Shown here piece by piece: positions 20,551-32,824 of a stretch of 64,000 bases of DNA (the stretch's first letter is position 1; every line of letters starts with the position of its first letter). The notes beneath the pieces were generated by a model that was not told where the DNA came from, searched no databases, and worked only from the letters and a program-made list of their open reading frames with translations. A program made the position numbers and the translations under genes. This DNA is from Dactylorhiza incarnata. Lineage: Eukaryota; Streptophyta; Magnoliopsida; Asparagales; Orchidaceae. The stretch is from NCBI GenBank assembly GCA_033032865.1, contig JAWHQI010000166.1:5704001-5768000 (forward strand), read 5' to 3'.

Positions 20551-23500
20551 TATCCAATCATTTGCATGAAGTAGAAATCAATTAAAAATGAAATATCAAT
20601 TCTCTACTTCATGAAATGCTTAATTTCCTTTTTTTGTTTTGCCTTTATTTCTTTGAGCCATCATGATATGATCACTTTATATAACTTGTGATATGACTTT
20701 CACATATTAAACCAAAATTCATAAATAAATCAAGTTGAATAAAAAGTCTTATCATTTTTTAAGTGATCTACTTATCCTTTTTATTTTTATCCTTCTAAAT
20801 CCATTTCCTAAATGTCTTATAAAATTTGAAAAACTAAATTTGTCATATGATATTATTAAGACTAAATGAAATAAGTGTCAAAATGGATTCAAAATGTGTT
20901 TTTAGGGGTATTAGGCTAAACTTATAAAATGCGCAAGTTTTGCTTAGGTATGTAATATATTTGCGTCATTTTTGATTACCCCTAGTATGTTTAATCATAA
21001 TCATGTCAAACCGGAATTAAAAAATTGCATGAATATTATTTCACTTATTTATGATCATTTCACTCATGCACATGTTGTGCAAAACTCAAGAATTAAGGTT
21101 TGATGAATATGGAGCTTTAATGAATATGAAACCCATGTACTAAAATTTTAACTTCTGCAACTTTTTGCGATTTCTTCTCGTCTCCTCACTTCATTAGACA
21201 GACCTTACATTGCACAAACATAATTAAGAAAAATCGGAAGAAACATCAAAGAAAATCTAGGCTATATGATTAAAATAAGCACTCTCTGTGAGCTAACGCA
21301 GGCGCTAGGACTTAACGCCGTCGCTAGCTAAAGTATCCGATTTTTTGTAATATTAAAATTATGAAAAATCACTAAAAATATATTATTGTATATGTACTAC
21401 TCATTTTTGCAATTCTCCCTGTAATTGTTTTTTGAAAAATTAAAATACAAATTTACAAAAGCCAAATTACAAAAAATATTTTTTTTGGTTATTTGTTTGA
21501 TTTCTATTCCTATATGCAAAAATCAAATACAAAAATATAAAAAAAAACAAGTATAAAAAAATATTATTTTGAACTTAACTTTTCTATTTACATGTATCTT
21601 GCGAAAGGGAGATTTGGGCTATCATCCCATCACATCACCTAGTATCGGGCGAACCTCTCTCAGGGTAGACCTCGGGATGTCCAAGATCAAATTATAAGAG
21701 TTCAAACTTTAAATTAAAATTATTTCTCAAAAATATCAAAAATACTGTATGGACTTTATTGTGAAAATCAAGCATGATTTCTTCTATCATTTAAGACTTT
21801 CTACAATGTTGCGATTCATATTTTCAAACTACTTTGAACATTATCTTTATCATGCCTTGGTACTTCTAAACTCATGTGCATAAATTATATTGTAAAAGGT
21901 GTGTAGAACCAAGCTTAGCATGCCTCTAAGTATGAGTAAATGTTTTATGATTGATAATGATATTTATTCACTCACTTATTTTGGCACTGTCTACTTGTGT
22001 GCTTAATCTAAGAATGCTTGTGTATGTTTTGTATTAGTACAATGAATTAAAATTGCACAAGTATCTTACATACACTACCGTTATTTGCACTTTTAAAAGT
22101 TAAGAAAAGTGGTTATGTTTTCATAAATTATATTGGTTTGCAAAACAAGTGTATTCAGATAACTTTGTACAAAACAAAAATCATAAAATAAAGTGACAAA
22201 GATAACTCCACCAATCACTACTTGAACCTCCTGATAAGTCATAATAAGCGTTGTGAGGTTGAGCACCTTGGAAAGAATAGTAAAGTTTCTTGTGCAAACC
22301 TTATCTTTCCTTCAAAATAAAAACCACTTACTCTTAAGTACACCGGATCACTAGTCTCAATATTAAAATAAAATAAAATATGTGATCCCCCAAGCACTAC
22401 TTTGCACCCTGATAAGTCTTAATGAGCATTGTGTGTGCAAAGCACCTTGGTAGTTGTACATTTTTGTGTGCATTAAAGTGTGTGGAAGTAAAATTATTTG
22501 TGTTTTATTGTGCTCTTCACTTTACATATTTCTTGTATTTTTAGTTAAAACATTTGTTTAATCTATTCAAAATACACTTATGTGCACATCATTGTCTTCC
22601 ATAACACTTCTTCTCATGAGTATTGGATCCTAATGCTAATTCTATACTACTCTTTATTTATGAAATGCACTAGATAACCTAACATGCTCTCTACAATGTT
22701 TTGTATGTGTTGAATTTGTGAATTAATATAACGTTGTAGTAATTGTTTTTGAAAACATTATTTCATGCTTGGTTACTTTATTGTCAAAATTAAAAATTTT
22801 AAATACAAAATGATTTACAAAAAACATCTTCATCTTTGGAATTTAACTCATATTTCTTCTTATGAATAATCATGATTATAAAAAGATGTTTTCTTGTATT
22901 TCTATAAGTCTTTCGCATCATCACCATATATTTTTACCTTGCGCTTTCATGCTTATATCAAGTCTTAAATATCAAAATTCCTTTTTCAACAAATGGTAGA
23001 CTTGCTTGGTAAAATTTATATTGGTTATTCTAACACATATATCACTTTCATGCTAAAAACTTTGATCTATTTCAATGAAAATTTTTATGCTAAAAACATC
23101 CTCTTATTAGTGAATTTCAAATCATTTTTTTTGCAAAAAGGATGTATTATTTATTCCAAAATGTTATTTCTTCGGCAATAACTCTAATTCATTAATGGAT
23201 TTCAAAATAGCTATGTGAGTTGTTTGTTTAAAAAAATTCAAATAAAAATTTAAATCCATAGGTTATGTACCTATCATTAGATTTAAAACGCTTAAATGTT
23301 TCCAATAATTATTATCCATGACTTCATATCTCACCATCTCGGGGGCGTAGGGTTGTAGACATTAGATAAGGTAATCTCTAAGTCATCTCTTGTACTTAAC
23401 CGGGGAGGGTTCCAGTGGGGCCTTGCGAGGCACTGGGGGGAAAGAGTGCTAGGGTGAGTTTTGTCTAGTGTTTGCATATGGGACTAACACCCCAACCTAC

Positions 23501-23769
23501 GACATGTATGCAGCTCCTCATGCCCATCCTTCACTTAGTACGGGGCTAGGGTGTAGACATATTGTCTGGGTAGATTGGTTACTTGGAAATTATTACGTTT
23601 TTTATGCTTAAAACTCTTATAAAGCAAAATCCTTTGTGTACTTAAATTGCTACAACATCTATTTTTGTTATATCTAAAACTATTTAATCATGTATCCTTA
23701 TATCTTGTGCTCTCATGATTATTTCTAAGGATTTGTCTTTCACTTGTACTTGACAAACAATATTGCAAC
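20551..23769 (+). other. Long AT-rich non-coding interior of the gag-only element
   Basis: No domain or credible ORF is seen. Points of structure are a TTAACGCCGTCGCTAG motif group near 21290-21332 like that in the LTR, a duplicated block with CCTGATAAGTC...GCACCTTGG (about 22205-22276 and 22390-22452), and a GC-richer island at 23335-23570 with GGGGTT/CGGGGC phrases. This region may hold packaging or structural RNA signals, which is inference. Confidence 0.6.
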
Positions 23770-23910
23770 TCTTTGATTTGAGAATAACAAATCCTACTTG
23801 TATTTGATCTTGTTGCCATTGTGTTTTTAGCATGCAGGTTTGGACAGTTATGACACCAGGTTGTTGAAACAATGGTCTGGCACTAACCACAATCTAAAGG
23901 GTTGAAAGTT

Positions 23911-24260
23911 GTTTAACGCCAGGCGTTAAGCTTAACGCTGGGCGTTAATGCTAAATGAAAGTTGCATTCGACGAAATGAAAGCTGTGTTCGACGAAAGCT
24001 GAGTTCGACAAACTGGCGATCGACGAAATGAAACCGCTGAGAATGGAAGCTGCGTTCGACGAAATGAAAGTTGTGTTCGACGAACTGAAAGCTGCGTTCG
24101 ACGAAATGAAACCACTGAGAATGGAAGCTGCGTTCGACGAAATGGAAACTGCGTTCGACAATCTGGCATTCGACGAAATTGTGTACTACGAAATGAGACG
24201 CCTGTTTGACAAAATGCGTTCGACGAAAATTCTGTTCGGCGAAATGGAGATCGATGAAAG
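23911..24260. repeat. U3 array of TTCGACGAA motifs in the gag-only element, 3' LTR
   Basis: This is the same array as in the 5' LTR, with TTAACGCCAGGCGTTAA at its start. One repeat segment is missing relative to the 5' copy (about 17850-17880). Confidence 0.8.
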
Positions 24261-24562
24261 GAGAAGATGGCGTGCCAGCTGATTAAAGAAAGAATCTCAA
24301 CGCCAGGCGTTAGTCTTAACGCTGGGCGCTATCCGGTCGACGATTTTGGCAAGGAGAAAGCAGCCGTGATTGCGGGGGGAACTTTAGGAATGATTTGCCC
24401 AACTCCCGCGTTAGCCTTAACACCGACATTGATATTGCCTAAAATAAAACATTTCCTAAAGTGCAGAATCTCTTTCCTCTTCTGAAGATCCAAGCCATCA
24501 ATATGTTGCTATACATGGTCAACGCCCGCGTTAGCACTTAACGCAGGAGTTAGCTCAAAGTC

Positions 24563-24569
24563 TATAAAT
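24563..24569 (+). promoter_or_regulatory. TATA box of the gag-only element 3' LTR
   Basis: TATAAAT follows the motif array and lies ~40 bp after the last TTAACGC motif. The 5' LTR copy has lost the first T (CAATAAAT). Confidence 0.6.
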
Positions 24570-25287
24570 TGGATGATTTCGACGTCTCGAACTACTGATT
24601 GCCAAGAGCCCTATTCCAGCACTTCAGAAACTTTGTGAGGGCCGTATTTCTAGACCAACACATCTCCCTCTCATATTTCAAAAGGAGGAATCAAAGGAGG
24701 CTTGGATTAACATGCTAACTCAACGCGAAGAACGCATGCTTGGACTTCAACGATCTTCAGCGATTCTTCGGCGTCTCCTTAAGATTACCTCACAGGGAGT
24801 TTTATATTTGTCTTTTGTATTTGTCTTTTATTTTATCATTGTAATCGGTTTGTGAATTCGCCTCGTGTTGGCGACTAGGCCTAAGTATGACTTAGGGAGG
24901 AATTCACCTCGTGTTGGCGACTGGGTCTAGGGAGTAGATCTAGGGGGTGCTCGAGGCCTTTCTGGTGATAGATTGGCTAGAGCGGCTTGAGGTCGTATCT
25001 GGGAGAGATCGGCTAAAGCCAACTGGTTCGTGGGGATACGAGTCGGTATATAAAACAAAAAGTGTTTTCATATTATTCGCTTCGATTTCTAGCGTGATTG
25101 AAATCAGATTTTGTAATCAATTTTATAAATGATAATCATGTCTTTTCTTGTTTAATAAAATTGATTTCATTTCTAATTTCATTATCTCTTTACTTTTGAT
25201 TTAACTTCGACCAAAATATCAAAAGTTTTCTATTAAAGTTTTAAACCCCTTATTCACCCCCCTCTAAGGGCGCCTCAAGATCCAACA

Positions 25288-25535
25288 CAATGTTGGCTTG
25301 CGAGAGCCCGGTCAGCAGAACCATCTCAGGGGCTCTTCCAACTACCTTTTAACCTGCCACCTGAGTGGTCAACCTGCTCTACAGGCTTGCAAGAGCTAGG
25401 TCAACGGAACCATCTCAGGGGCTCTTCCCACATAACTTTTTAACCTGTCACCCAAGTGGTCAACCTGTCATGCAGGCTTGCGAGAGCATGGTCAACAGAA
25501 CCATCTCAGGAGCCTTTTCCACCAAAAGAACTTTT
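25288..25535 (+). repeat. 89-bp tandem array, block 4
   Basis: Nearly three monomers continue the array after the gag-only element (GGCTTGCGAGAGCCCGG, AACCATCTCAGGGG). The array ends near 25535. Confidence 0.85.
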
Positions 25536-25888
25536 AACTTCTAAAGATCATGAATGTTGAAACCGATTTCTCAGTCTCTTGTGAAGCTCAGGCCCTCAAC
25601 AAGTTGAGGGCAAGCTAGCCCTTACTGGTCCCTCGGAAGGAGCAGACTGGAGACTCGGAAATTGACTAAGACCTTAGTCACAGCGAGGAGGTCCCACCAC
25701 AAACCCGGAAGATCGTTGAGCGCTTCCCCTCCAAAGCCAAAGCTGAGACTTGGGCACCTTGGAGAGCTAGAGAGCTAAACCAAAGTAACCAAGGGAGGAA
25801 GAAGCTCAGAGAACTGAGATTGGAATCCTCTCACAAGGTGCCCTTCAAGGTCTATTTTTAGTTTTTTGTTCGTGGTCTGCCAGTAACA
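25536..25888 (+). repeat. Degenerate LTR-like sequence, right copy, first part
   Basis: It is related to 10990-11280 (gtcccaccaca, cccggaagatc, acttgggcaccttggagag, tctatttttagttttttg). It is interrupted at 25889 by Copia-3 and continues at 57654. Confidence 0.5.
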
Positions 25889-27567
25889 TGTTGGAACAAC
25901 CCTATTACTGATTTGGGATAGGATCACTATCTGTTGATTAGGACTAAGTTGACCCCAATGTATAGTCTTTTTGGTCAAGGTTTTAGGCTGTTAGAACTCA
26001 GGAAAAGATTCAGATTCTGCGTTCGACGAACTGCTCTCTGCGTTCGACGAACGACTTACACTCTGCGTTCGACGAACGGCTTGCTTCAAGCTCGTCTCAG
26101 CGGTCGACGATCTCCATTCTCAGCGGTCGACGATTTTACCCAGTCTCAGCGGTCGACGATCTTACCCAGTCCCAACGGTCGATGATTTTATCCAGTCTCA
26201 GCGGTCGACGATTTTGTTCAGTTCAGCGGTCGATGAATTTGCCAACTAATTCTGTGTTCGACGAACTCCTCTCTGCGTTCGACGAACTCAGCTCTGCGTT
26301 CAAAGAATAAGTATCAGATGCTCTGATCGACGAAAGTTCTTCTCAGCTCGACTAATTCAATTCTTCCAGCCAGATTCAATTGAGGTCGACGAGCTCAACA
26401 TTGTGTTCGACAAAATTTGTTGAGATCGACGAATTAAATGACAGCAGATTTATTTCAGACAGATTATATTATTCCATTCTCTGAACTCAGATATCTTCTG
26501 CAACGGCTCTATTCTTCCAGATAAGTAAAGTTAATATATTTCCTTTTATTATTCTGAGATTATAGCCGTTGACATTTAGCGGAAAAGGACACGTTCATGG
26601 AAAAGGAAAAAGATAAGTGGCGTATCAGATCTACAGTAAAGTACTTATATCTTCATATATTTTATTCCTTAAAATAAGGGATTTGTTTTTCAAATATGTC
26701 AGAGTTTTCAAAAGAGAAAAAGGAAAGAATATATACAGGATTATTATAGAATAATATACAGAACTTATTACAGATTATTACAGTACAGCAATACGAGATA
26801 GAGAAGAACAACCGACAGAAAACTGTACAGGAAGAAAGAAAGAAAGAAAGAAAAGCTACACAGATCTTCATCTTCTTCCTCTAGAAGCACTCATTCACTG
26901 AGAACACCATCACCTCTACTCTCTCAGTCATCTGCTGCAAGATTAGATCTTCAGAAGAGCAACAAAAATTTGAAGAACTTACTCTTCCAGATTCATCAGC
27001 TACAGGAAGATCTGTTTATCAAGAGAAAGCTCCAGCCATCTACTGTCAAACATTTCATATCAGACAGAGGAGCTTTACACCATCAATCCACTAGAGTCTT
27101 CTCTCAGAATATTGACAGAGAAGAACATCTAACCCTTCTGTACCTCATCTTGTACAAGGTTCTAACTCCCTTCAAAAGTTAACTCCTTGGTGGCAGGGCA
27201 CCTGAACAAAAACATGTGGTTTGGTTAGAGCACCTGATCAAAATCTCCTTGGTGTGTGGACACCTGATCAAAAACCTCTTGGTGATAGGGCACCTGATCA
27301 AAAACCTAGTGGATCCTACCAAGTGTGGTAGAAGAGTAGACGTACCCAGGTTTATTGGGGAACTACTATAAAAATCCTTGTGTCCTCTATGTGTGATTTT
27401 CTGTGTGTTGTGTTGTGTGCTCTCTTTGTGTTTGTTTTTATTACTCACTCAATACACATATATATATATATCACTATTTTAATTCCGCAAATAAAATTAA
27501 GGGAAAAGTTTTTAATACTCTATTCACCCCCCCTCTAGAGTAAATCTAAGATCTAACATCACTTTTA
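25889..27567 (+). repeat. Copia-3 5' LTR (1679 bp)
   Basis: It starts TGTTGGAACAACCC and ends CACTTTTA, after TTCACCCCCCCTCTAGAG. A U3 motif array lies at 26018-26440. A GAAA microsatellite is at 26830-26852. The block GGGCACCTGATCAAAA is repeated four times (about 27193-27303). Confidence 0.85.
26018..26440. repeat. Copia-3 U3 array (TTCGACGAA and GGTCGACGAT motifs)
   Basis: GCGTTCGACGAAC motifs (from about 26018) are followed by six CAGCGGTCGACGAT-like motifs, then more TTCGACGAA forms to about 26440. The 3' LTR has the same array at 34065-34385. Confidence 0.85.
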
Positions 27568-27568
27568 A

Positions 27569-27580
27569 TTCGTATCAGAG
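27569..27580 (+). other. Decayed primer-binding site of Copia-3
   Basis: TTCGTATCAGAG sits where Copia elements carry TGGTATCAGAG. Two of the first three bases differ. Confidence 0.6.
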
Positions 27581-27678
27581 GGAAGTTGATTTTATATATA
27601 GGCTAACACCTGAATCATAAAGATCAATTAGATCTGAAATTTATTTAAGAGTTTTATTTTATTTTCTGTTAAAAACTC

Positions 27679-29475
27679 ATGGCACAAAACAAAGAATTTT
27701 CTAGCACAAGACCTCCTATGTGCAATCTCAGTAAGTTTGCACTATGGAAGGCAAGGATTAGGTTGCACATGAATTCTATTGATGAGGAAATTTTTAATGT
27801 AATTTTGACAGGACCTCCTACACCAACAACAACAACTAGTGCTGAAGCACCAGTAAACAACAATGTTGTTCCACCACCTGAATGGACAGATGCCCATAAA
27901 AAGCAAAGAAGTGCTGATGCGAAGGCAATGAACATTCTGGCACAAACAATGTCAGATGACATTTTTCAGAAAGTGGTGGAATGCACTTCAGCAAGAGAAA
28001 TCTGGATCTTACTCAACAATATGGTTGAAGGATCAGCTGATGAAAGAAATGGCAGAAGATCCCACCTTATTTCTCAATATGAGAATTTCAAAAAGGGAGA
28101 ATCTGAGACAGTGTCTGACATGTATAACAGGCTCAGCCTTATAATCAATGAGCTGAAGACCTTGGACAAAGTGATCTCTATCACAGAAGTCAATGATAAG
28201 ATCCTTATGTGCTTCCCCAGCACATGGGACTCCAGGATCTGGCCAATCAAGGAAGCCAGAAGCCTTAATAAGATCTCAATTGAGAGCTTGTTAGGCAAAC
28301 TCAAATCCAATAAGCAGCTTATCAAATCCAGAGAAGCTGAACAATCTACTTCATCTTCAGCATCCAAGAAGGAGAGAACCATAGCTTTTCAAGCTGAAGA
28401 AGAAGAAAAGGCTCCAAGAGATGAGGAGTTCATGAGCCTTCTAGCCAAAAGGTTCTACAAGATGGCTAAGAAGGACTTCTGAAAGAAGGACTCCAGATCA
28501 AGAGAAAAGCCAAGGTATGACAAGTCAAATCCTAAAGAAATTATTTGTTATGACTGCAGGAAACCTGGACACATTCTGCCAGAATGTCCAGAAAATCAGA
28601 AGAAGGAGAAGAGAAAAGAAAAGGAAGACAAAAGACACTCCAACAAGTCTTCCTCCCATAAGCACAAGCATAAGGGAAGAGGATTTGTAGCAGAAACATG
28701 GAGTGAAACTGAATCAGAATCTTCATCCAGTTCTTCTGATGATGAAGAAGAATCAAAGGAGAATGACCAATGCCTGATGGCCATTTATGACTCAAGCAGT
28801 GAGTCAGTAAGTGCGTCTTCATCCAGCTCTTCTGATGATGAAGATAATGAAGAATAAAGAAATTTCTGCATGATGGCTATCAATGCCTCAGCAAACAACT
28901 CAGATGAAGAAGAATCAGAATCAGAAGCTGAAAATGATGCTGGTCAGGTAATCTCAAATTTTGATTTCAATTCAGTTGGATTCAAAGATGAATTCAAAGT
29001 TCTTTGCTTAGACTTAATTAAATCTGAGAAGGAAATAATCTCTCTCCGAAATAAGCTAGCTGAAATGAACAGATTAAGTGAAGAAAATGCTAATCTTAAG
29101 AAAGATTTGGCTGCCTCTAGAGAACATATTATTCTCATTGAGAATAAACTATCTGAGGCTAAAAAATTTAAAGAATCCCTAAATGGGAGAAGCATCAAAC
29201 CGATGGACATTACAAGCACAATAAATGCCAGATTAAGTGTCAAACTAAGCTTGGGTGCATCATCAAGTGAGCCACCTCTGATTAAGAAGAACATACTTTC
29301 TACACCTATAAAATTCATTTCTGCTAAGAGCAAAGAGGTTGTAGATGCAAATAAAAACATTTCAAGTAAGGCTGTCAAGAATAATGGAATTCAGCAGAAT
29401 TCGTGGAACGGAGCTCGACGAAATGAATTCACTTCGTCGAACGGAGCTCGACGAACTCTAAAGACAGATTTCTAG
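27679..29475 (+). pseudogene. gag: Copia-3 gag with two internal in-frame stops
   Basis: The reading frame starts at ATG 27679, with N-terminal gag (LSKFALWKARIRLHMNS) and UBN2-type core. It meets TGA at 28480-28482, continues in frame through a zinc knuckle (CYDCRKPGHILPEC, about 28549-28590) and an acidic Ser-rich part (SESSSSSSDDEEE). It meets TAA at 28855-28857 and continues in frame to TAG at 29473-29475. The last part has a coiled-coil-like stretch and, just before the end, TTCGTCGAA/CTCGACGAA motifs like those in the LTR. Further readable sequence up to about 29690 precedes pol. Confidence 0.85.
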
Positions 29476-29693
29476 TATAGTCATTATTCGAACGGAAATT
29501 ATACAGAAAATCTGAACATTTCTTATTCTTTACATACTTTCAATCCTTTCACTGAATGGATAATTCCTCCAAGGAGATATCATCCACAAGGTTATAAGGA
29601 CCAACCTGAAATGTCTTTTATTTCAGAGTTTTATGGTAAAACAAAAGGACCCAAGGTAGTCTGGGTCAAAAACAACTATTTTATTTTTCTATT

Positions 29694-32600
29694 TTGCAGG
29701 TACACAGCTCTCCAAACAAGAATGAACAATGGTATTTGGATAGTGGTTGTTCAAAACACATGACAGGAAACAAGGCCAACCTGAACACCTATAATGCAAA
29801 GATTGGACCCAAGGTGATCTTTGGAGACTCCAACTGTGGACAAACCAAAGGCTATGGACAGATCAAAGTTGGAGCAGTGACCTTCAAAGAAGTAGCTTAT
29901 GTCAAGGGTCTGAAGCACAACCTCATCAACAAAAGCCAGATATGTGATGAAGATTATCAGGTAACTTTCAATCATTCCTTATGTCTAATTACCAATAATA
30001 AAAACATTAATGTGTTATCTGGTATTAGACATGGAAATATTTATTTAGTCAACTTTGACTCTGCCAATTCTGATATTTGCTTATTCAATTCTATAAGTAA
30101 AACAAATGAATTATGGCATAAAAGGCTTGGACATATTAACCTTAGAACTATATCTAAGCTTTCTAAGGACAATCTTGTTAGAGGATTACCTTCTGGTTCA
30201 TACAAGAAGGAAGGACTCTGCACGGCTTGTCAATTAGGTAAGCAAACTAGAAGTAGTTTTAAATCTTTATCCAAGAGTGATTCACTTAGGATTTTATATT
30301 TGCTGCATTTGGACCTTTTTGGACCTACTACAATACAAAGCCTAGGAGGGAAGCATTACTCTCTAGTGATTGTAGATGACTTCTCAAGATTCACTTGGGT
30401 GTTCTTTCTTAGGAACAATTCTGACACCTTCAGTGTTCTGACAGACTTTCTCAGGTCCATCAAGATTGAGTACTCTACTCTAGTTGCATTGATCAGAAGT
30501 GATCATGGCACTGAGTTTGAATCTCTTCTGATGAGAGAATTCTGTGGAAAAGAAGGGATCAGGCAGTGTTTCTCTGCTTCTAGAACTCCTCAACAAAATG
30601 GGGTAGCTGAAAGGAAAAATAGAACCCTTATTGAATCAGCAACTACATTGCTTGTTGATGCTCACTTGCCACTCTCTTTTTGGGCAGAGGCAGTGAACAC
30701 AACAAATTTTGTGTTGAATAGAAGCCTGATACATAAAAAGCCTAAGGTTAACTATTTTAAGATATTTGGCTGTAAATGATATGTGCACAACAATGATTAG
30801 AAGTATCTCAGAAAGTTTGAAGCAAAAGCTGCTTAAGGCATATTCCTTGGATATTCTCTTTCTAGTAAGGCATACAGAGTTTACAACAAATCTACTCTTA
30901 AGATAGAAGAGTCCATGCATGTATCTTTTGATGAGACTAACATGTTAATTGAGGAAAGGAACACCACCTCTACCAAAAATATTGTGCAGGTACCAGCTTT
31001 ATGTGAAGAACAAAATGGACTAGATCTACAGAAAGAAGATTCTACACTTCCATCAACTCAAAATCTTGAAGACAGTGAAGAAGTATATCATCAATATCTT
31101 GCTGATAGTTCAAATCAGATGACAGCTGAACAAATTCCCCAAGTGGATATCATTGATGAACCCACTCCAACTGTTGATCACATCATAGTTAGAGATCATC
31201 CAATATCTCAAATCATTGGTGATATTTCAGCAGGTGTTCAAACAAGGCATCAACTACATCAAAATCAGATGCACATTTGTTTCCTATCACAAGTTGAACC
31301 TAAGACCATAAAAGATACAGAACAAGATCCAAACTGGAATCTTGCAATACAAGAGGAGCTCAACCAATTTGAAAGGAACAAGGTTTGGGATTTGGTTCCA
31401 AGACCAAAGGACCATCCAGTCATTGGCACCGAATGGGTCTTCAGGAACAAGCTTGATCAAGGCAACATAGTCAGAAACAAAGCAAGATTGGTAGCTCAAG
31501 GATATTCACAGGAAGAAGGAATTGACTATGATCAGACCTTTGCTCCTGTTGCAAGACTTGAAGCTATAAGGATCTTTCTAGCCTTTGTTGCATTCAAGAA
31601 ATTCAAGGTATATCAGATGGATGTGAAGAGTGCATTTCTTATTGGAGACATCAAAGAAGAAGTCTATGTGGAACAACCACCTGGTTTCATCTCTCCAACT
31701 CACTCTTCTTATGTATTTAAGATTAATAAAGCTCTCTATGGTCTTAAACAAGCTCCCAGAGCATGGTATGAGACCTTAGCTAGTTTTTTTTGGAGAACAA
31801 TTTCTGTAGAGGCATAGTAGATAAAACCCTATTTTTCAGGATACATAAAAATCAAACTCTACTTGTTCAAATATATGTAGATGATATTATTTTTGGCTCT
31901 ACTGATTCAAATCTATGCAAAAGGTTTTCTGACCTGATGCAATCTAAATTTGAAATGAGTAGTATGGGTGAGTTATCATACTTCCTTGGTCTTTAAGTGA
32001 AGCAAACTCCACATGGCATATTCATATCACAATCTAAGTATGCTAAGGAATTAGTAAAAAGATTTGGTATGTCTGATGCTTCCACCATGAAAACACCCAT
32101 GCCGTCAAATGTTGTTGTTGATACTGATGAATCAAGGAAACCTGTTGATCAGAAGGTATATAGAGCAATTATTGGCTCATTACTTTAGTTAACAGCAAGT
32201 AGGCCTGATATAATGTTTGCTACTTATATTTGTGCTAGGTTCCAAGTTAACCCCAAAGAATCTCACCTAATTTTATTAAAAAGAATTTTGAGATATATAA
32301 AGGGTTGTCCTAATCTAGGACTTTGGTATCCAACAACATCAGAATTTGAATTAACTGGATTCTCAGATTCTGATTATGCTGGATGCAGAGTAGACAGGAA
32401 AAGCACATCAGGAACTTGCCAATTTCTTGGTGATTGGCTTGTGTCCTGGTTTTGTATGAAACAAACATCTGTGTCTACATCAATAGCTGAAGCTGAATAC
32501 ATAGCTGCAGGCAGTTGTTGCTCACAGATATTGTGGATACAAAATCAGCTCCTAGACTATGGTGTCAACTTAAATAATTCAATTATATTTTGTGACAATA

Positions 32601-32824
32601 CTAGTGCAATATCTATAACACAAAATCCAGTTCTCCATAGTAGGACTAAACACATAGAAATTAGGCACCACTTTATTATAGATAATGTGGATAAAAATAA
32701 AACTTGCCTACAGTTCATTTCTACTGATTTGCAAAGAGCTGATATTTTCTCCAAGCCCTTGGATGAAAAGAAACAAATTTTCTTTATAAATCAGCTAGGT
32801 ATGATAGATGGAGATTCAATCTGA
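29694..32824 (+). pseudogene. pol: Copia-3 pol (protease, integrase, RT, RNase H) with several stops
   Basis: Protease YLDSGCSKHMTG is intact (about 29735). The pre-integrase zinc region has LWHKRLGHIN and CTACQLGKQT. The integrase core has LDLFGP, RSDHGTEFES and VAERKNRTL. The first stop is at 30777-30779, with more just after it. RT (31310-32200) shows [40 protein letters not shown] and YVDDIIFGS, with a frame change near 31790 and stops near 31996 and 32188. RNase H shows SDSDYAGCRVDRKS and AEAEYIAAGSCC. The ORF ends at 32824. Catalytic motifs are present but the chain is broken at least five times. Confidence 0.85.

Larger units (their letters stand above)
17494..25287 (+). mobile_element. 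Gag-only Copia-like LTR element (LARD-like, ~7.8 kb)
   Basis: Two LTRs (17494-19058 and about 23770-25287), an initiator-Met primer site (19061) and one gag-like ORF are present. The other ~3.2 kb of interior has no coding capacity. It sits inside the 89-bp array with imperfect 5-bp flanks TAATG/CAATG. No protease, integrase, RT or RNase H trace was found, so mobility would need enzymes from another element. The long interior fits the large retrotransposon derivative class. Confidence 0.8.
23770..25287 (+). repeat. 3' LTR of the gag-only element
   Basis: It is near-identical to 17494-19058 from CTTTGATTTGAGAATAAC onward and ends GATCCAACA at 25287. The first ~25 bp do not align well with the 5' LTR start, so the left boundary is approximate. 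The LTR array lies at 23911-24260. Confidence 0.75.
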
